Position numbers and translations under genes: made by a program. Below the pieces are notes generated by a model. That model was not told the origin of the DNA. It did not search any database and saw nothing but the letters and a program-made list of their open reading frames with translations. Shown here one piece after another: positions 61,132 to 64,000 of a stretch of 64,000 nt of DNA. Each line of letters opens with the position of its first letter. Positions within the stretch are counted from its first letter, which is position 1. This DNA is from Brachynemurus nebulosus (taxonomy: Eukaryota; Arthropoda; Insecta; Neuroptera; Myrmeleontidae), in NCBI GenBank assembly GCA_035578155.1, contig JAPWDM010000001.1:168179498-168243497 (forward strand), read 5' to 3'.

Positions 61132-61473
61132 ACTAGCCGTATACCCACCCGATAGATTTATTATCGGCAACATTTCAGAATGTCAGTGTTAAAGATTTAT
61201 TAAATAAGATATTTATTTTAATAGCCATAGTAACATATTTTTATACAATATCTCTAACTTCAAAAATGACGTGTTTCCATACAAATTTTCATCCCCTATT
61301 TAACCCACTTAGGGTCCGAATTTTTAAAAATCCTTTCTTAGTGCTCATCTACGTTATATAAGGAACTCCTGTGCAAAATTTCATTCTTCTAAACCTAACG
61401 GCTTAGGCTGTGCGTTGTCTGTCAGTTAGTCAGTCAGTCAGTCAGTCAGTGTTAGAAATTTATTAAGTAGATT
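61132..61473 (+). repeat. interspersed repeat (SINE- or RTE-tail-like), copy 2
   Basis: ACTAGCCGTATACCCACCC to TTTATTAAGTAGAT, with a (CAGT)n expansion at 61427-61450 that is shorter in copy 1. Confidence 0.65.
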
Positions 61474-61559
61474 GATACATCAAGTATCATGTGAATAGTG
61501 TGAAAAAAAATTTTGGCAATTTGAAAAGTATTTTGGATTTGAAGAAAAAGTATGTTCTT

Positions 61560-61711
61560 TGTGCAATCATCAAAGTTTGTTTTTTGCTCGTCACTTACTT
61601 TTTTAGGGAAAACTTTTTAAAAAATTTGATTTTTTCCTAAGAACCCCTTTAGAAAATGGGGCGGAATATTTCACGGAGCCCTAAGGCGGCACTTAGTGTG
61701 AATTCGGCCCT
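61560..61711. mobile_element. truncated hAT-like right end
   Basis: TTTTTTGCTCGTCACTTAC, GGCGGCACTTAGTGTGAATT and terminal CGGCCCTG match right halves of other hAT-like copies; no left end with a matching duplication was found. Confidence 0.6.
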
Positions 61712-61963
61712 GCATATACATTTATCTGCGACAATTGTATATATAACTTTGTAAATATTTGGAGCTTTAAAATTTTTGTTTGAAAACGTACTTTTAAAGG
61801 TTATCTTTAAGAAAATCGACTGTCTCAAATTTCTAGACTATAGATATCGCTGTGAAAAAGAGAAATTTTTTCTGTTCTTAATTCTTTTTTGAAATTTCTG
61901 TCTGTAGTATGTGTACTAAAGGGTCTGTAGGTTTAAAACAGTAAAAACTATGAGGATCTGACA

Positions 61964-62127
61964 CAGTGGCGGATTTACTCTAAGTGCCGCTCTAGGTTCA
62001 GTGAAAAGTGCCGCCCCTAAAAAGCTAAAAAAAAAAAATTTGCCGATCTTTTTGCCCAATTTTTCCGCCCCTAAAATCTGCGGCCCTAGGCTCCAGCTTA
62101 CTCAGCCTGCTGGTAAATCCACCACTG
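61964..62127. mobile_element. hAT MITE, CAGTGGCGGATTTAC ends
   Basis: Ends CAGTGGCGGATTTAC and complement CAGTGGTGGATTTAC; duplications ATCTGACA/GTTTGACA (6 of 8). 164 bp, with GCCGCCCCT blocks shared with 31540-31767. Confidence 0.85.
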
Positions 62128-62135
62128 GTTTGACA

Positions 62136-63219
62136 AACCGGAGACATGACGTTATAATCGTCCCGAAAGCTTAGCACAGAACGTTAAAGAAAACTGTTTT
62201 TTTGTTGTAGAAAATATGCTTTTCCATTATAAAATGTAAGCTGCTGACTTAAATAAATTGGTCTAAAATAGTAAGCAAGAACAAAAATCAACTAATATAA
62301 TTTAGTACACAGATTAGACAGATTAATTATACATATAAAAAATCTGTCGTTCGTAAGGTGCAATGAGTTGCAATTGACACCGCTTCTGATTTAGTCTATT
62401 ACTGTTCGTTATAAGGATCACATCGTTCTCAGTGTCATTGGTTTTTTAATCAGTTCGTGAAATTTAAACATAAAAAAATATGAAGTGTGTCGTATAAAAA
62501 TTCTATTAAACAAAAAAATTCTCAAAATAAAGGGATATCTTTCTTAAAATAAATAAATATATTTTTAATTGTTGATTGTTAGTCACATAGGTCGGCCATG
62601 AGTGTATATACTTATATAGTATATACATGCAAGGTGCGCAGTCATACATACACCATATTGCATAAACACATTCACATGTTTGTGTAGATACAAATGGTGT
62701 GTTTTACTGTATCGTAATCGTTTGATAGGAGTAGCGGTGTGCACGTCATTTACCGGCGACAGCGGGCACGTTAGTTATGAAATAGGAAATTGCGATCTTG
62801 TATATCTATGACTTAATATATATTATATATTCTTTTTTGTTATAAAAAGTTTCGTTAATAGTAGTTGCCACTGTATTTTCATATTTTCACGTATTGTATG
62901 AATATTGCTTGCTGATACGGTACAATAATCATCATTATCACTTAACAGGCAACTAGTTAGCGAGATGGCGGAACGTTCGTATCTACAAATAACGAGCAGA
63001 TGAGCCTCATATGTCATTCTAATTTTTCGTTTTTTTCCTCTTTTCATTTCCGTACCATTCACATTTTTTTTTTTTGTACCTCTTTTGCAAACAATCAATT
63101 TAGAAAAGTAATATCATTTTTCATTAGTTACAACAATATTTATTCAAAAGATTAATGTTTTCATTACGAACTATACCTACTATACTATTATATAGATATG
63201 GGTTGGCGTATAATAATGA
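62136..63219. other. spacer without recognised genes
   Basis: A 91-codon minus frame at 62823-63098 is unassigned; nothing else seen. Confidence 0.4.
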
Positions 63220-63555
63220 AATACCCCTGTCGCAGCATCCTGCATAACATAGCGAATTTCCGTTTATAAATATCCGTTTTTCTGTGATTTTTCACCCTCT
63301 TAAGTGATTTTTCCTCTTCTTTCTAATGGTGTAAATAAATGTTGCAAAAATTTTTTGACTTGAGGAAATTCTGGCAAAAGAGTAATTTTTTTCACGAAAA
63401 ATGACCAAAAAATACCATGTTCCAGGCATCCGACATGGCTGGCTAATGAACTTGTCCAACGGTGTGGGACTAAATACAAATATATAAATTTTAGTGAATA
63501 TTATTTTCGGTTTCTAGAGACCTCAAAATAAATTTCTATTATAGTCCCGAAAGAT
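63220..63555 (-). mobile_element. GCGACAGGGG dispersed family, copy f
   Basis: Minus-strand copy from ATACCCCTGTCGCAGCATCC to about ATTTTCGGTTTCTAGAGACC; 5' part incomplete. Confidence 0.75.
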
Positions 63556-63769
63556 TTCGTTCGGAGCTCTAAAAAATAGGACTTTCTTAGGAACCCTAAA
63601 AAGAAGTCATATTATAACATACAAACATAATATTATATACATATTTATCATATTTATGTGACTATACAAGCCATTATACGACAAGCTATATTATCGTGTT
63701 ATGTACATACGTAGTATTATCATATATGTGGTAGTATAAGTACCTACTTTCATATACATAATTATATAT

Positions 63770-64000
63770 GTCCCTGTCGCAGCATCCTGCATAACGAATG
63801 CCCGTTTATAAAAATTAATTTTTCTCGGAAACTAGTTGACATAGAATAATAGTTTAAAGACCTTTTTTATGTAATTTTTTCTCCTCGTTTAAATGGTGTA
63901 AAAAAATTTCGCAAAAATTTTTGAATAAGTGGAAATTTTGGCAAAAAACTAATTTTTTGCAAGAACAAACACCATGTTCCTGGCATCCGACGTGTCTGGC
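63770..64000 (-). mobile_element. GCGACAGGGG dispersed family, copy g, runs off the edge
   Basis: Minus-strand copy starting TCCCTGTCGCAGCATCCTGC and still matching at the window end (CATCCGACGTGTCTGGC). Confidence 0.75.

Overview
This window is a very AT-rich, repeat-dense stretch of a eukaryotic nuclear genome. I read it as insect because the only recognisable host gene is the C-terminal part of an insect-type odorant receptor (7tm_6 family), with spliced exons at 2381-2502, 2749-2848, 3387-3491 and 5303-5512 on the + strand. I cannot fix the order of insect. Nearly all other short open frames are chance frames in AT-rich DNA or read-through of repeats.

Layout. 0-5.7 kb: a Helitron-type element, then a hairpin element about 50 bp upstream of the odorant-receptor exons; the last intron carries two further non-autonomous transposons. 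5.7-9.4 kb: TA-flanked inverted-repeat elements and a large palindrome. 11.7-12.65 kb: an inverted-terminal-repeat element with a perfect 9-bp target duplication, holding a small open frame that was later split by a tRNA-bearing retroposed repeat. 17.9-24.5 kb: hAT, TTAA-flanked, pogo-like and mariner-like non-autonomous elements. 26.3-29.6 kb: a three-layer nest of transposons. 29.7-44.7 kb: PIF/Harbinger-like and hAT-like elements, a TTAA-flanked element, a second and intact Helitron-type element, a ~160-bp tandem array, and two elements sharing the terminus GGGTAAGTTC. 46-53 kb: more hAT copies, tRNA-bearing repeats arranged as inverted repeats, and a 1.3-kb foldback. 55.2-55.9 kb: a decayed Penelope-like retroelement end (GIY-YIG domain) fused to a perfect 45-bp hairpin. 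56.5-64 kb: further repeats, ending inside a dispersed family that runs off the right edge.

No operon, CRISPR array, rRNA or intact transposase was found. The picture is a slowly filling intergenic or intronic region in which non-autonomous DNA transposons (at least nine hAT-like, several with TA, TTAA or TWA target duplications) have inserted into each other. Element ends were placed by reading terminal inverted repeats and target duplications by eye. Family names rest on terminal sequence and duplication length, not on a database search.
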